Positions 1-8,106 of a stretch of 35,064 nt of DNA are shown here, in pieces. The notes beneath the pieces are model-generated. The model had not been told where the DNA came from and made no database searches. It was given only the letters and a program-made list of their open reading frames with translations. The DNA lies in NCBI GenBank assembly GCA_012523365.1, contig JAAYIQ010000126.1, forward strand, positions 1 through 35,064, in the 5' to 3' direction. Origin of the DNA: Clostridiaceae bacterium (GTDB lineage Bacteria; Bacillota; Clostridia; Saccharofermentanales; Saccharofermentanaceae). The first letter of the stretch is position 1. Each line of letters begins with the position of its first letter. A program made the translations under genes and the position numbers.

Positions 1-1506
1 GTCATAGTCATCACCGTCATAGTCGGATCTTCTGCTGATCATCAATGCTACTACCGCAGCGACCAGAGCGATTGCGATCAAACAAACCAAATAGAATATG
101 ATGGTGAAAGGATTTCGAAAATCCTTCAGATTCTGAAGAATCGATTTTGTTTCTGCAGTCTGTGCTTCGGATTCCGTCGGCACCAAAGATTCGCTCACGC
201 TCATCGACGGCTGAGAATCTGTCGGTTCGACCGAGGGAGTCGGGGACGGAGTCGGTTCAACGAGAACCGTCTTACCCCGATAAGGCATGAATGATTGATC
301 GAGAGTATCGTAAAGATAAAAGACCTCTTCAGCCTGAGCATTCATCAGAAGCATCAATATCTGTGGATTTGCAGGATCGCTGATCAACCGATAAGCGGTA
401 ACGGTTTCTCCATCGTGCGTGAAATCAAATGTTTCATACCCGTAAGGAATCTGATTCGCATCCGCCGCATCCAATACCCTTAACGAAGTCTCCGGTTGAC
501 TGATGAAAAGCAGAGGATAAACAGATTGACGACTTTGATCATATACAAACAATCGAATTTGCTCATCCGTAAGCAGTTGAACCAGCAGGATTTGGTCGGT
601 CGACCCGGCTTGAGCAAGTCCTTTGAATACCGGTATTTCCACCCCTTTATAGGTTGCGGTGGAAGTACTGAAGCCATCGGGGATGTCAGTATCCTCGTCA
701 ATCGGAACGATCATCCATTCCTGATTGAGATACTCCATTAAAGGAAGCGGCTGAGGAGTCGGTGTCGGCGACCCGGTCGGTCCGGTTGCCCGTGTGACCT
801 TGACGGAGTATACTTTCGACGTTCCGTCCTCCGCTTTTACGGTGATTTTAATCGTATTGACGCCCGGTTTGATATTGTTCTGAACACCATTGAGTGTAAC
901 CTTAGCCTTGCTGTGCTCCGCAACGGCAGTAACCGTCACCTTCGATACATCCTCCGCGACATCCATTGAATATGAAGTACGGGACGAAGAGAAGCTTGGG
1001 TTCAGCGTACCGGGAGACACCTTAAGGGAGGATAAATTCGCATTACCGGATAACGGGACCGGAGTTTTAATCGAGATTGATCTGGATGCGCTTGTGTAAT
1101 TAGCATCGACTTCAAAATCTGATAAAGAGATGGTCGTATCTCCTGCTGCCTTACAGGTAAATTTCGCGGAAACAATCGTGCTTCCGGTCGGAATGCTCGC
1201 TCCGGCGCATGAAAATGTACCCATCGAAATGCTCGAATACCAGTTATAGCTCGAATAATTACTGGATATTGACGTCAACGTCAATAAATTGGAATTATAG
1301 ACAAAGCCTCCCGAAAAACCGCTATACGGTCCATCGGTCCCGGACACCTTTATTGATACCGTAATCGTCTTGCCGACCTCCGCGGTTCCGCTAACGGACA
1401 TTGCAGCCGCTGCGGCGGCACGAACTGACGAAACAGGTATCCAAGTTATCAAAATCATTAACGTGAGTATCATCGCTACTGCGGATCGAAATTTCTTAAT
1501 TCTCAT
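1..1506 (-). CDS. Cohesin-like domain protein with cadherin-like beta-sandwich domain, Pro/Thr-rich linkers and C-terminal transmembrane segment (3' end truncated by window edge)
   Basis: My minus-strand translation from ATG at 1504-1506 is open to position 1. It reads MRIKKFRSAVAMILTLMILITWIPVSSVRA (signal peptide), AAAAMSVSGTAEVGKTITVSIKVSGTDGPYSGFSGGFVYNSNLLTLTSISS (cohesin-like Ig fold), LSSLKVSPGTLNPSFSSSRTSYSMDVAEDVSKVTVTAVAEHSKAKVTLNG (cadherin-like beta-sandwich), GPTGSPTPTPQP linker, ...NPFTIIFYLVCLIAIALVAAVVALMISRRSDYDGDDYD (TM plus acidic tail). It is missing from the ORF track because it has no stop in the window. Confidence 0.8.
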   Translation of the reverse strand, partial: MRIKKFRSAVAMILTLMILITWIPVSSVRAAAAAAMSVSGTAEVGKTITVSIKVSGTDGPYSGFSGGFVYNSNLLTLTSISSNYSSYNWYSSISMGTFSCAGASIPTGSTIVSAKFTCKAAGDTTISLSDFEVDANYTSASRSISIKTPVPLSGNANLSSLKVSPGTLNPSFSSSRTSYSMDVAEDVSKVTVTAVAEHSKAKVTLNGVQNNIKPGVNTIKITVKAEDGTSKVYSVKVTRATGPTGSPTPTPQPLPLMEYLNQEWMIVPIDEDTDIPDGFSTSTATYKGVEIPVFKGLAQAGSTDQILLVQLLTDEQIRLFVYDQSRQSVYPLLFISQPETSLRVLDAADANQIPYGYETFDFTHDGETVTAYRLISDPANPQILMLLMNAQAEEVFYLYDTLDQSFMPYRGKTVLVEPTPSPTPSVEPTDSQPSMSVSESLVPTESEAQTAETKSILQNLKDFRNPFTIIFYLVCLIAIALVAAVVALMISRRSDYDGDDYD

Positions 1507-1513
1507 TCTGTCC

Positions 1514-3673
1514 TCACTGCGGTAGTAATTGTTCCTTTAAAATATGTCGGGCAATCATTGTCATGTCCATGCTGTTCAGTTTTCCGCTCTTATCAACATC
1601 AGCGGCCAGAAATTCGATTCCGGAAATCAAGTTCTCCTTGATAATATGCCGTGCCGTAATCGTCATATCATAAGAATTAATGCGGCCGTCTCCGTTTACA
1701 TCGCCGAAAAGTATAACATAATACAAATTCACAGCTTCATTCTCGGCATTATACACCACAAGACGGTCGCCGGTTCGCATGATTCGTGTCATATCGGTGA
1801 CTTTTTGATTGAGACGGTCCTGCACCTCAGCTCGAGCTCCCTCCGCCAATGTCAATCCGCTTAAAAAGGTCTCTACCGTCATTTTTTCAGCGATTCCGGA
1901 TAAATACTGGTTAATGAGAGTGTAATCAGACGTAAATAAAGGTTCAACCCCTTGCTCAAGGCGAACAATGTTGATCGTATATGTCCGGACATCCCCGTTC
2001 TGAGCCGTACAGGTGATAACAACCTGATTCGTACCGACAAGAAGCGGAACGTTGCCGGTACGCACCAAAGGCAGTTCCGAATTCACCGCGTTCCATGAAA
2101 TTCCTGTCAGCGACGAGTATACAGATGCTTTTGTAACCGAGAAATTGACCGATTCAATCCCATAACCGACAACCAGGTCATATTCGAATATATTCGGGTC
2201 AAATGACGGAGTAATTGCCTGATCCGTAATGGATAACTCCGTCACCCAATTGTTGGGGTTCCCCTTCAACGCAGGAGGAGGGACGTTGGTTTCCGGCATA
2301 TTATTAAATACCGGAATCGAGAACAACAGCGGCAGATTCGTCAGGTCCTTATATGCTTCCTTTAACCGGATCGCTTCCGATATGGGAGCCTGAGTACTCG
2401 TCATATACTGATGACTATACAGACCGTCGGCATTATCGATCAGATCGAATCTTTGCAAATAAAGTGTATCTTGTCCGCGAGAAATATAACCACTGGCAAT
2501 CCACTCCGCTCCACCGACGATTGCCTTATATTGAGAGGTCCACGGGCGATTGAAATTATAAACAGGATTTTCGTTGGTGCTTGACGCATAAATCAGTGCC
2601 GGTCGAATCGGATCCGGGTTTGAAACAGCCCCAATATTGTAAAAGTTGTAATATCCTTTAAATCCGGGGTATGTTCCCGAGGCCGTATCTGCGGGCTGTC
2701 CGTTCGATTTCAGAATCTCCTGTTTGATCCTGGTTGTCAGGAAGTAAGGATTGATTTGATGGTTTTCCGCCGCATCCATGATTGCCTGGGCATAAGTAAT
2801 ATCTGCGTTGAGGTCGTTCTTGATGATTCCGGACTTCATAAAGGAATTGTCCGGTGACGACAGCATCGACTGAACGGTCTCCAGTGTTTGTGTGATCGGG
2901 TCATACGAAAGTTTGAAAAACTGAAAAATTTGAGTATCCGACAAGAAGTTTCTCGGATCAACCGAGTATGCGACATACCCTCTTGAAGTTTTTACCCATC
3001 TTGATGCGTCATACGAGATATACGTATCAGTCAGCCAATTGTACGCATCGTATTTTAATCCCAGGTTACTCGGATTTACGTATGGCTCCCAACCCGGCAA
3101 TGTCGCATCGTTTCTGGTATAAGTGGACTGCCATGCGTCGTTGACATAACTCTCAATCAGACTTCGTGGATTTGTACTGCTCTCATTGGCCTCCATCGAG
3201 ATAACCGTCTCATAATCGAGATTCGTCATGAACGGGGCAAATACCCAGTTCGGATATTTCTTGTGCAGTGCACGCAGAGAAGTCTTATAGGATTCCGGGA
3301 AACCGGATATCGACAATTCAAAAGAGGATTCCGGATCGATCGGATCCGGCGAGTCAAGGAGAAGATATTCAGACCAAATGAAGCCTACCCTCTCAACTCC
3401 GTCCAAGTCGGTCGCTTTGATCGGGTACCATGTATCTGAAACTAATGGTCCGGTGATCTGTACACGATGTCCGCAATAAAGAACGGCGACGATCGAGGAA
3501 CCTGTCGTCGCGGACGCACGTACGTTAACATAACTTCCGGACACGGTGGCATTTGCAAGCACTTCGGCCCGAACCGGACCCGTAGGAAAAAGGCATACAA
3601 CAATGAAGAATGATAATATTACACATATCATTCTCGAAATCGCAACGGACACATTTGCGCATCCGCCGTTCAC
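1514..3673 (-). CDS. Secreted SH3-domain / glucosaminidase (GH73/LytG-like) / cadherin-like beta-sandwich protein with C-terminal type I dockerin
   Basis: 719 aa ORF. Signal peptide; SH3-like region (VNVRASATTGSSIVAVLYCGHRVQITG); glucosaminidase core (YAQAIMDAAENHQINPYFLTTRIKQEI...FYNIGAVS...NFNRPWTSQYKAIVGGAEWIASGYI); two dockerin Ca-loops (DVNGDGRINSYD, DVDKSGKLNSMD), each followed by an ARHI(I/L)KE helix. Start at 3673 is GTG; see finding on an alternative start. Confidence 0.88.
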   Translation of the reverse strand: MNGGCANVSVAISRMICVILSFFIVVCLFPTGPVRAEVLANATVSGSYVNVRASATTGSSIVAVLYCGHRVQITGPLVSDTWYPIKATDLDGVERVGFIWSEYLLLDSPDPIDPESSFELSISGFPESYKTSLRALHKKYPNWVFAPFMTNLDYETVISMEANESSTNPRSLIESYVNDAWQSTYTRNDATLPGWEPYVNPSNLGLKYDAYNWLTDTYISYDASRWVKTSRGYVAYSVDPRNFLSDTQIFQFFKLSYDPITQTLETVQSMLSSPDNSFMKSGIIKNDLNADITYAQAIMDAAENHQINPYFLTTRIKQEILKSNGQPADTASGTYPGFKGYYNFYNIGAVSNPDPIRPALIYASSTNENPVYNFNRPWTSQYKAIVGGAEWIASGYISRGQDTLYLQRFDLIDNADGLYSHQYMTSTQAPISEAIRLKEAYKDLTNLPLLFSIPVFNNMPETNVPPPALKGNPNNWVTELSITDQAITPSFDPNIFEYDLVVGYGIESVNFSVTKASVYSSLTGISWNAVNSELPLVRTGNVPLLVGTNQVVITCTAQNGDVRTYTINIVRLEQGVEPLFTSDYTLINQYLSGIAEKMTVETFLSGLTLAEGARAEVQDRLNQKVTDMTRIMRTGDRLVVYNAENEAVNLYYVILFGDVNGDGRINSYDMTITARHIIKENLISGIEFLAADVDKSGKLNSMDMTMIARHILKEQLLPQ

Positions 3674-3961
3674 GCGATGTGGCTTGCTCCTGCTGTTTCC
3701 AATTCGATAAAAAATAATCTATTCCTCCGTCAAAATACGGAACATAAAATACGACATATACATTCTAGCAAAATCATTTAACAACTCCATTACAAAAGCG
3801 TATCACAGTTTCTGTATTTTAGAATACTTCCGTCAACTCATGATTATATCCGAAAAACCGCAAATGATAAACCCCGTGCGGATATTGTCCGTCAAAATCA
3901 AATATGTTTCAGTTCATCGTTTTTCCGAAAACATGCCTTCCGAAGCATTATTTAAAAAACA

Positions 3962-3993
3962 AAATCCCTTCGGGCGGATACCCGAAGGGATTT
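3962..3993 (-). terminator. Rho-independent terminator downstream of tRNA cluster
   Basis: Perfect 13-bp inverted repeat AAATCCCTTCGGG-CGGATA-CCCGAAGGGATTT followed on the minus strand by a T-rich run (TTTTGTTTTTTAAAT). Confidence 0.85.
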
Positions 3994-4068
3994 GGTGGCT
4001 CACCGGAGGTTCGAACTCCGGACCCCCTGATTAAAAGTCAGGTGCTCTACCAACTGAGCTAGTGAACC
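3993..4068 (-). tRNA. tRNA-Lys (anticodon UUU)
   Basis: Minus-strand GGTTCACTAGCTCAGTTGGTAGAGCACCTGACTTTTAATCAGG...GGAGTTCGAACCTCCGGTGAGCCACCA; acceptor stem pairs, CCA encoded, anticodon TTT. Confidence 0.95.
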
Positions 4069-4071
4069 GTT

Positions 4072-4146
4072 TGGCTGGGGTGGCAGGATTTGAACCTACG
4101 CATGCGGGAGTCAAAGTCCCGTGCCTTACCGCTTGGCTACACCCCA
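4072..4146 (-). tRNA. tRNA-Gln (anticodon UUG)
   Basis: Minus-strand TGGGGTGTAGCCAAGCGGTAAGGCACGGGACTTTGACTCCCG...GGTTCAAATCCTGCCACCCCAGCCA; anticodon TTG, CCA encoded. Confidence 0.95.
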
Positions 4147-4195
4147 TCGGATGCGAGAATTCAAGAATCGAGCCTGCCCCATCGGAAGGGAAAGT

Positions 4196-4273
4196 TGGGG
4201 TGGGATATGGGATTCGAACCCACGATATCTAGTGCCACAAACTAGCGCTCTAACCAGCTGAACTAATCCCACC
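4196..4273 (-). tRNA. tRNA-His (anticodon GUG)
   Basis: Minus-strand GGTGGGATTAGTTCAGCTGGTTAGAGCGCTAGTTTGTGGCACTAG...GGGTTCGAATCCCATATCCCACCCCA; anticodon GTG, extra 5' G (G-1) opposite C73, CCA encoded. Confidence 0.95.
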
Positions 4274-4333
4274 GTGTTGTGCCGATTGAAGGCACGAATG
4301 AAATTATATGTTTGGACGCCGGAAATGTCAACA

Positions 4334-5743
4334 TTAACCGTTCCCGAAAGAAAGTCCCTTACGCTTCATCACGGCTCGAGCTGCATGTACTCCGCTCGCT
4401 CCGGCTTGAGAAAGCCCGCGTGTAATGCCTGCTCCGTCCCCGATCGCGAAGAAATTCGGGATCATTGTCTCAAGCTCGTTCGTTAAACTGATCCGCGCAC
4501 TGTAGAACTTAACCTCAACCCCATACAGAAGCGTGTCCTGATTGGCGGTACCGGGTGCAAGTCTGTCCAAAACCTGCATCATCTCGATAATATTATCCAG
4601 ATGCCGTTTGGGTAAAACCAGCGACAAATCACCGGGAGTCGCGTTGAGCGTAGGCTTAACAAAGCCCTGCGGCAAACGGTGTGCGTTTGTCCTTCTGCCA
4701 TCCATGAGGTCGCCGAAACGCTGAACCATGATCCCTCCGCCGAGCATATTTGAAAGCGAAGCGATGCGTTTCCCGTATTGATACGGCTCATTAAAGGGGG
4801 TCGTAAACCGATTGCTGACAAGAAGCGCAAAATTCGTATTCTCACTTCTCATCGCCGGGTCCGTGTAACTGTGTCCGTTGGCCGTTATAATGCCGTCCGT
4901 ATTCTCTGTGACCACGTATCCGTAGGGATTCATGCAGAATGTACGAACGACATCCTTGTAACGGGAAGTACGATACAGGAGTTTCGCCTCATACATCGCG
5001 TCGGTGATCTCCTTGAAAACAATTGCGGGCAGTTCAACACGCAGACCGAGATCTACTTGATTGTTGATCATGACCAATTTCAACTTCTGACATTGTTTCG
5101 CAAACCATTCAGCTCCCGACCGACCCGGAGCCGCGATCAAGTAATCACATCGGATCGTTCCCCTGGCGGAGGCAAGCTCAAATCCTCCCTCCGCAGTTAC
5201 GGAGATATCATCAACGCGTGTCTCACACATAATCTCGAGCCGCTCACCCAACCATTCATATTGCGCCGCGAGGAGGTCTCGATTCCGCTCCGTTCCGAGA
5301 TGCTTGCACTTGGCATCCATCAGATGCAGATCCAGCGCGATCGCCTTGCGACGAATCACGTTCGCCTCAGGTGTATCCGTCGAGAAAATATCAGTAGTCG
5401 CCCCGAAAAGCATATTGACGCTGTCAACATACTCAATCAGTTTCATCAAATCCTTGTCCGAGACGTATTCATTGAGCCACCCGCCGAACTGCGTTGTAAA
5501 ATTGAATTTTCCGTCCGAAAAGGCTCCGGCTCCGCCGAATCCGCGCATGATCGCACACGGACTGCATCCGATACAGCTGTCGACCGCTCCTTTAATAATT
5601 GGACAGGATCTCTTGGAAACCGGCTGTCCCTGTTCGATCAGAACGACCTTCAATCCGGGATCGGAGATCAACAATTCATACGCCGCGAATATTCCGGCGA
5701 TACCCGCTCCGATAATGGCGACATCATATCTTTCCTGGCTCAT
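4334..5743 (-). CDS. FAD-dependent dehydrogenase / NAD(FAD)-utilizing oxidoreductase
   Basis: 469 aa, N-terminal Rossmann GAGIAGIFAAYEL, CIGCSPCAIMRGFGGAGAFSDGKFN motif, C-terminal FAIGDGAGITRGLSQAGASGVHAAR. Confidence 0.85.
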   Translation of the reverse strand: MSQERYDVAIIGAGIAGIFAAYELLISDPGLKVVLIEQGQPVSKRSCPIIKGAVDSCIGCSPCAIMRGFGGAGAFSDGKFNFTTQFGGWLNEYVSDKDLMKLIEYVDSVNMLFGATTDIFSTDTPEANVIRRKAIALDLHLMDAKCKHLGTERNRDLLAAQYEWLGERLEIMCETRVDDISVTAEGGFELASARGTIRCDYLIAAPGRSGAEWFAKQCQKLKLVMINNQVDLGLRVELPAIVFKEITDAMYEAKLLYRTSRYKDVVRTFCMNPYGYVVTENTDGIITANGHSYTDPAMRSENTNFALLVSNRFTTPFNEPYQYGKRIASLSNMLGGGIMVQRFGDLMDGRRTNAHRLPQGFVKPTLNATPGDLSLVLPKRHLDNIIEMMQVLDRLAPGTANQDTLLYGVEVKFYSARISLTNELETMIPNFFAIGDGAGITRGLSQAGASGVHAARAVMKRKGLSFGNG

Positions 5744-6696
5744 CCTTGTACTCCGTTCATCTCTGTCTGCCCGATTTCTTCCGCCTGTTGAACCGAAGGA
5801 TTCATAATAACTCCAATTTCCGCTTTACGGCGATTATAAACCTCCAAATACGCCGCTCTTTGATAAGGAAACACCCACAACTGAAGAATAAACAGCGTTA
5901 ACGCACTCAATATATACCAGCCGATAAAGGACAGATCCAAAACAAACAGATCCATCTTCATCCCACGGGTCATTTGTTTGCTCAGATCGATCGCAGCCTT
6001 TGCCGGCATATCGGTCCGCTCGGCCAAAATAAACTCCGTGAAGAGATACGCATACTTACGATTGAGCAAAACGGCACCGACCGCGACGCCGGCGACGATC
6101 ACATATATCAGAATAACAACCAACCAAACGATCGTGCGCCGAAATATATCCGTTCCGACATCGAATAAATCGTTATGGTTGCTCTGAATACCGAAGCCGG
6201 AAAATGCACTGATGATCATAACACCAAATATGATAACGGTTGGGACGACTACAACCATCGAGACACCCAAGCTCCATATCATCATCCATAGTTGTTTCCA
6301 AGCCGTTCCGGACACTACTCCGCTGAACCGCCCTTCTCGAAAAGCCCAGAACAAACTTCTGACACCGCTTCCGATATCATTCGATTTCTGTTTCACCGAA
6401 CCCAAATATCGGTTGTATCCGACAAACATGGGGTTGAACATCAAAAAAGCGAGAATGAGTTGCGCAAAGCCAATGATCGATGATACGCCGGTCATAAGCG
6501 AAGAAAACGCAATCAACTCCCCAAAACCGATGAACCTCCTCTGAACGGAAACATTCATGATCGTATTCAACCCGTAGCTGATCGACGGAAGCAAGGAAAC
6601 GATCGCTAAGTAAATAAAAGTAACAAGAACCACCGGCCAGAGCGATAATTGGATCCGGCTTCGAGCCGCTTGGCGAATTTCGGAACAAGTCCACAT
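5740..6696 (-). CDS. DUF975-like integral membrane protein
   Basis: 318 aa with several hydrophobic helices; pattern RSRIQLSLWPVV...FMFNPMFVGYNRY...FLDLSFIGWYIL...VFPYQRAAYLEVYNR resembles DUF975 proteins. 4-nt overlap with the next gene. Confidence 0.65.
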   Translation of the reverse strand: MWTCSEIRQAARSRIQLSLWPVVLVTFIYLAIVSLLPSISYGLNTIMNVSVQRRFIGFGELIAFSSLMTGVSSIIGFAQLILAFLMFNPMFVGYNRYLGSVKQKSNDIGSGVRSLFWAFREGRFSGVVSGTAWKQLWMMIWSLGVSMVVVVPTVIIFGVMIISAFSGFGIQSNHNDLFDVGTDIFRRTIVWLVVILIYVIVAGVAVGAVLLNRKYAYLFTEFILAERTDMPAKAAIDLSKQMTRGMKMDLFVLDLSFIGWYILSALTLFILQLWVFPYQRAAYLEVYNRRKAEIGVIMNPSVQQAEEIGQTEMNGVQG

Positions 6697-6780
6697 GGTA
6701 TTCTCCTTGTTTTCATTCTCAGGCTTCTTGATTATATCGTATTTTCGGTCGATAGGAATGAATAATCACGACAAATGGTG

Positions 6781-6786
6781 TATAAT
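6781..6786 (+). promoter_or_regulatory. Candidate -10 element (TATAAT) upstream of argJ
   Basis: Perfect TATAAT 35 nt before the ATG at 6821; no convincing -35 at 17 nt spacing. Confidence 0.35.
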
Positions 6787-6820
6787 ACGCATTCGTTCAG
6801 TACTTTTTCGAGAGGGAAAT

Positions 6821-8029
6821 ATGAGAAAACAAATTTCTTACATCACGATGCCGAAAGGTTTTCTGGCCGCCGGTGTTCATTGCGGAATGAAAAAGGACGG
6901 CAAGCCCGACCTTGCATTAGTCGTTTCGGAGTGTTCTGCATCCGTTGCGGGCGTATACACCCAAAATCTTATACAGGGACACTCCTTACAGCGCACCCGC
7001 CGGCTTGTATCGGAGTTTGGGACGTGCCGCGGCATTCTGATCAACAGTGTCAGCGCGAATGCCTGTATCGGTCCGCAGGGGTACGAGGATGCGGAACTTA
7101 CGGCCGCAGAAGCCGCCCGAGTGATTGGTGTTCGGCCGGAAGAGATCCTCACCTGCTCGACCGGCGTGATCGGGAAGCGTCTCTCCGTCGAGAAAATGAA
7201 GAAGGGCATCACCGAGCTCGGTAGAACCCTGTCCGCTTCTGAAGAAGCGGCACACTCCGCTATGAGAGCTATCATGACGACGGATCTCGTCCCCAAAGAA
7301 ACTTCGGCCGTTATTGAAATCAACGGACATACCGTCACAATATCCGGCATGGCAAAAGGATCCGGGATGATCCATCCGGATTTGGCGACACTGATCGGAA
7401 TCATCACAACGGATGCCGCCATTGACTCCTCTTCACTGGATATGCTGTTGCGTGAGGCGGTCAAACACACGATCAACCGGGTATCCGTCGACGGAGACAC
7501 ATCTGTATGCGATACGATCCTGATGGTCGCCAACGGGATGTCCGGACAGGAAGTCAAACAGGGAACGGATGAATATGCACTTTTCGCACAAGCTCTTCAA
7601 GATATTGCGCGGGATCTCGCTCAAATGATCGCCGCCGATGGTGAAGGTGCAACAAAACTGATCGAAGTCCGGGTCGAGGATGCTCCGAGCGAGGATGACG
7701 CACTCATGATCGTTCGAAGCATCTGCCGTTCGCCTTTGTGCAAGACGGCAATTTTCGGCGAGGACGCGAACTGGGGGCGAATATTGACTGCCGCCGGTTA
7801 TTCCGGAGCGAACTTTGATCCGGAACGGACGGACATCTTTTTCGGGGATTTACAAGTATGCAAGGGCGGATGCGCAGTCGATTTTGACGAGGATGAGGCA
7901 AAGCGAATCCTTTCTCAGAAATGCGTACTGATACGCGTCAACTTGGGGTCCGGCGTTTTTTCGGACAGAATGTGGACTTGCGATTTTTCTTATGATTATG
8001 TCAAAATCAATGGAAGCTATCGCTCTTAG
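6821..8029 (+). CDS. argJ: Bifunctional glutamate N-acetyltransferase / ornithine acetyltransferase ArgJ
   Basis: MRKQISYITMPKGFLAAGVHCGMKKDGKPDLALVVS...; ArgJ autocleavage motif GEGATKLIEV; ...AIFGEDANWGRILTAAGYSG. ORF track begins at 6695, but ATG 6821 has a GAGAGGG-type RBS and matches ArgJ N-termini. Confidence 0.93.
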   Translation: MRKQISYITMPKGFLAAGVHCGMKKDGKPDLALVVSECSASVAGVYTQNLIQGHSLQRTRRLVSEFGTCRGILINSVSANACIGPQGYEDAELTAAEAARVIGVRPEEILTCSTGVIGKRLSVEKMKKGITELGRTLSASEEAAHSAMRAIMTTDLVPKETSAVIEINGHTVTISGMAKGSGMIHPDLATLIGIITTDAAIDSSSLDMLLREAVKHTINRVSVDGDTSVCDTILMVANGMSGQEVKQGTDEYALFAQALQDIARDLAQMIAADGEGATKLIEVRVEDAPSEDDALMIVRSICRSPLCKTAIFGEDANWGRILTAAGYSGANFDPERTDIFFGDLQVCKGGCAVDFDEDEAKRILSQKCVLIRVNLGSGVFSDRMWTCDFSYDYVKINGSYRS

Positions 8030-8050
8030 CCAACACTTAAATCCAAGAAA

Positions 8051-8083
8051 AAAGCCCGGCGAGTTAAGTTCTCGACGGGCTTT
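8051..8083. terminator. Bidirectional terminator between convergent argJ and clpE-like gene
   Basis: AAAGCCCGGCGAG-TTAAGTT-CTCGACGGGCTTT, 13-bp arms with one mismatch, A-run on the left and T-rich on the right. Confidence 0.8.
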
Positions 8084-8106
8084 CTTATCTTCCAAAGGAA
8101 AATCGG

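Noticed and set aside
295-1099. Small plus-strand ORFs (62, 81 and 69 aa) at the left edge
   Set aside because: Antisense to the truncated cohesin-like gene, which is continuous from 1506 to position 1.
3993-4273. tRNA cluster as an integration site for a mobile element
   Set aside because: No integrase, transposase, att duplication or phage genes visible in the window.
4778-5791. 337-aa plus-strand ORF opposite the FAD dehydrogenase
   Set aside because: Fully antisense to a well-supported gene, Arg/Ile-rich composition typical of shadow ORFs, no recognisable motif or RBS.
6695-6820. N-terminal extension of the argJ ORF in the track
   Set aside because: Covers the promoter region (TATAAT at 6781) and overlaps the divergent gene start; the ATG at 6821 fits ArgJ and has an RBS.
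6877-7557. 226-aa minus-strand ORF opposite argJ
   Set aside because: Antisense shadow of ArgJ; Ser/Ile-rich without domain motifs.
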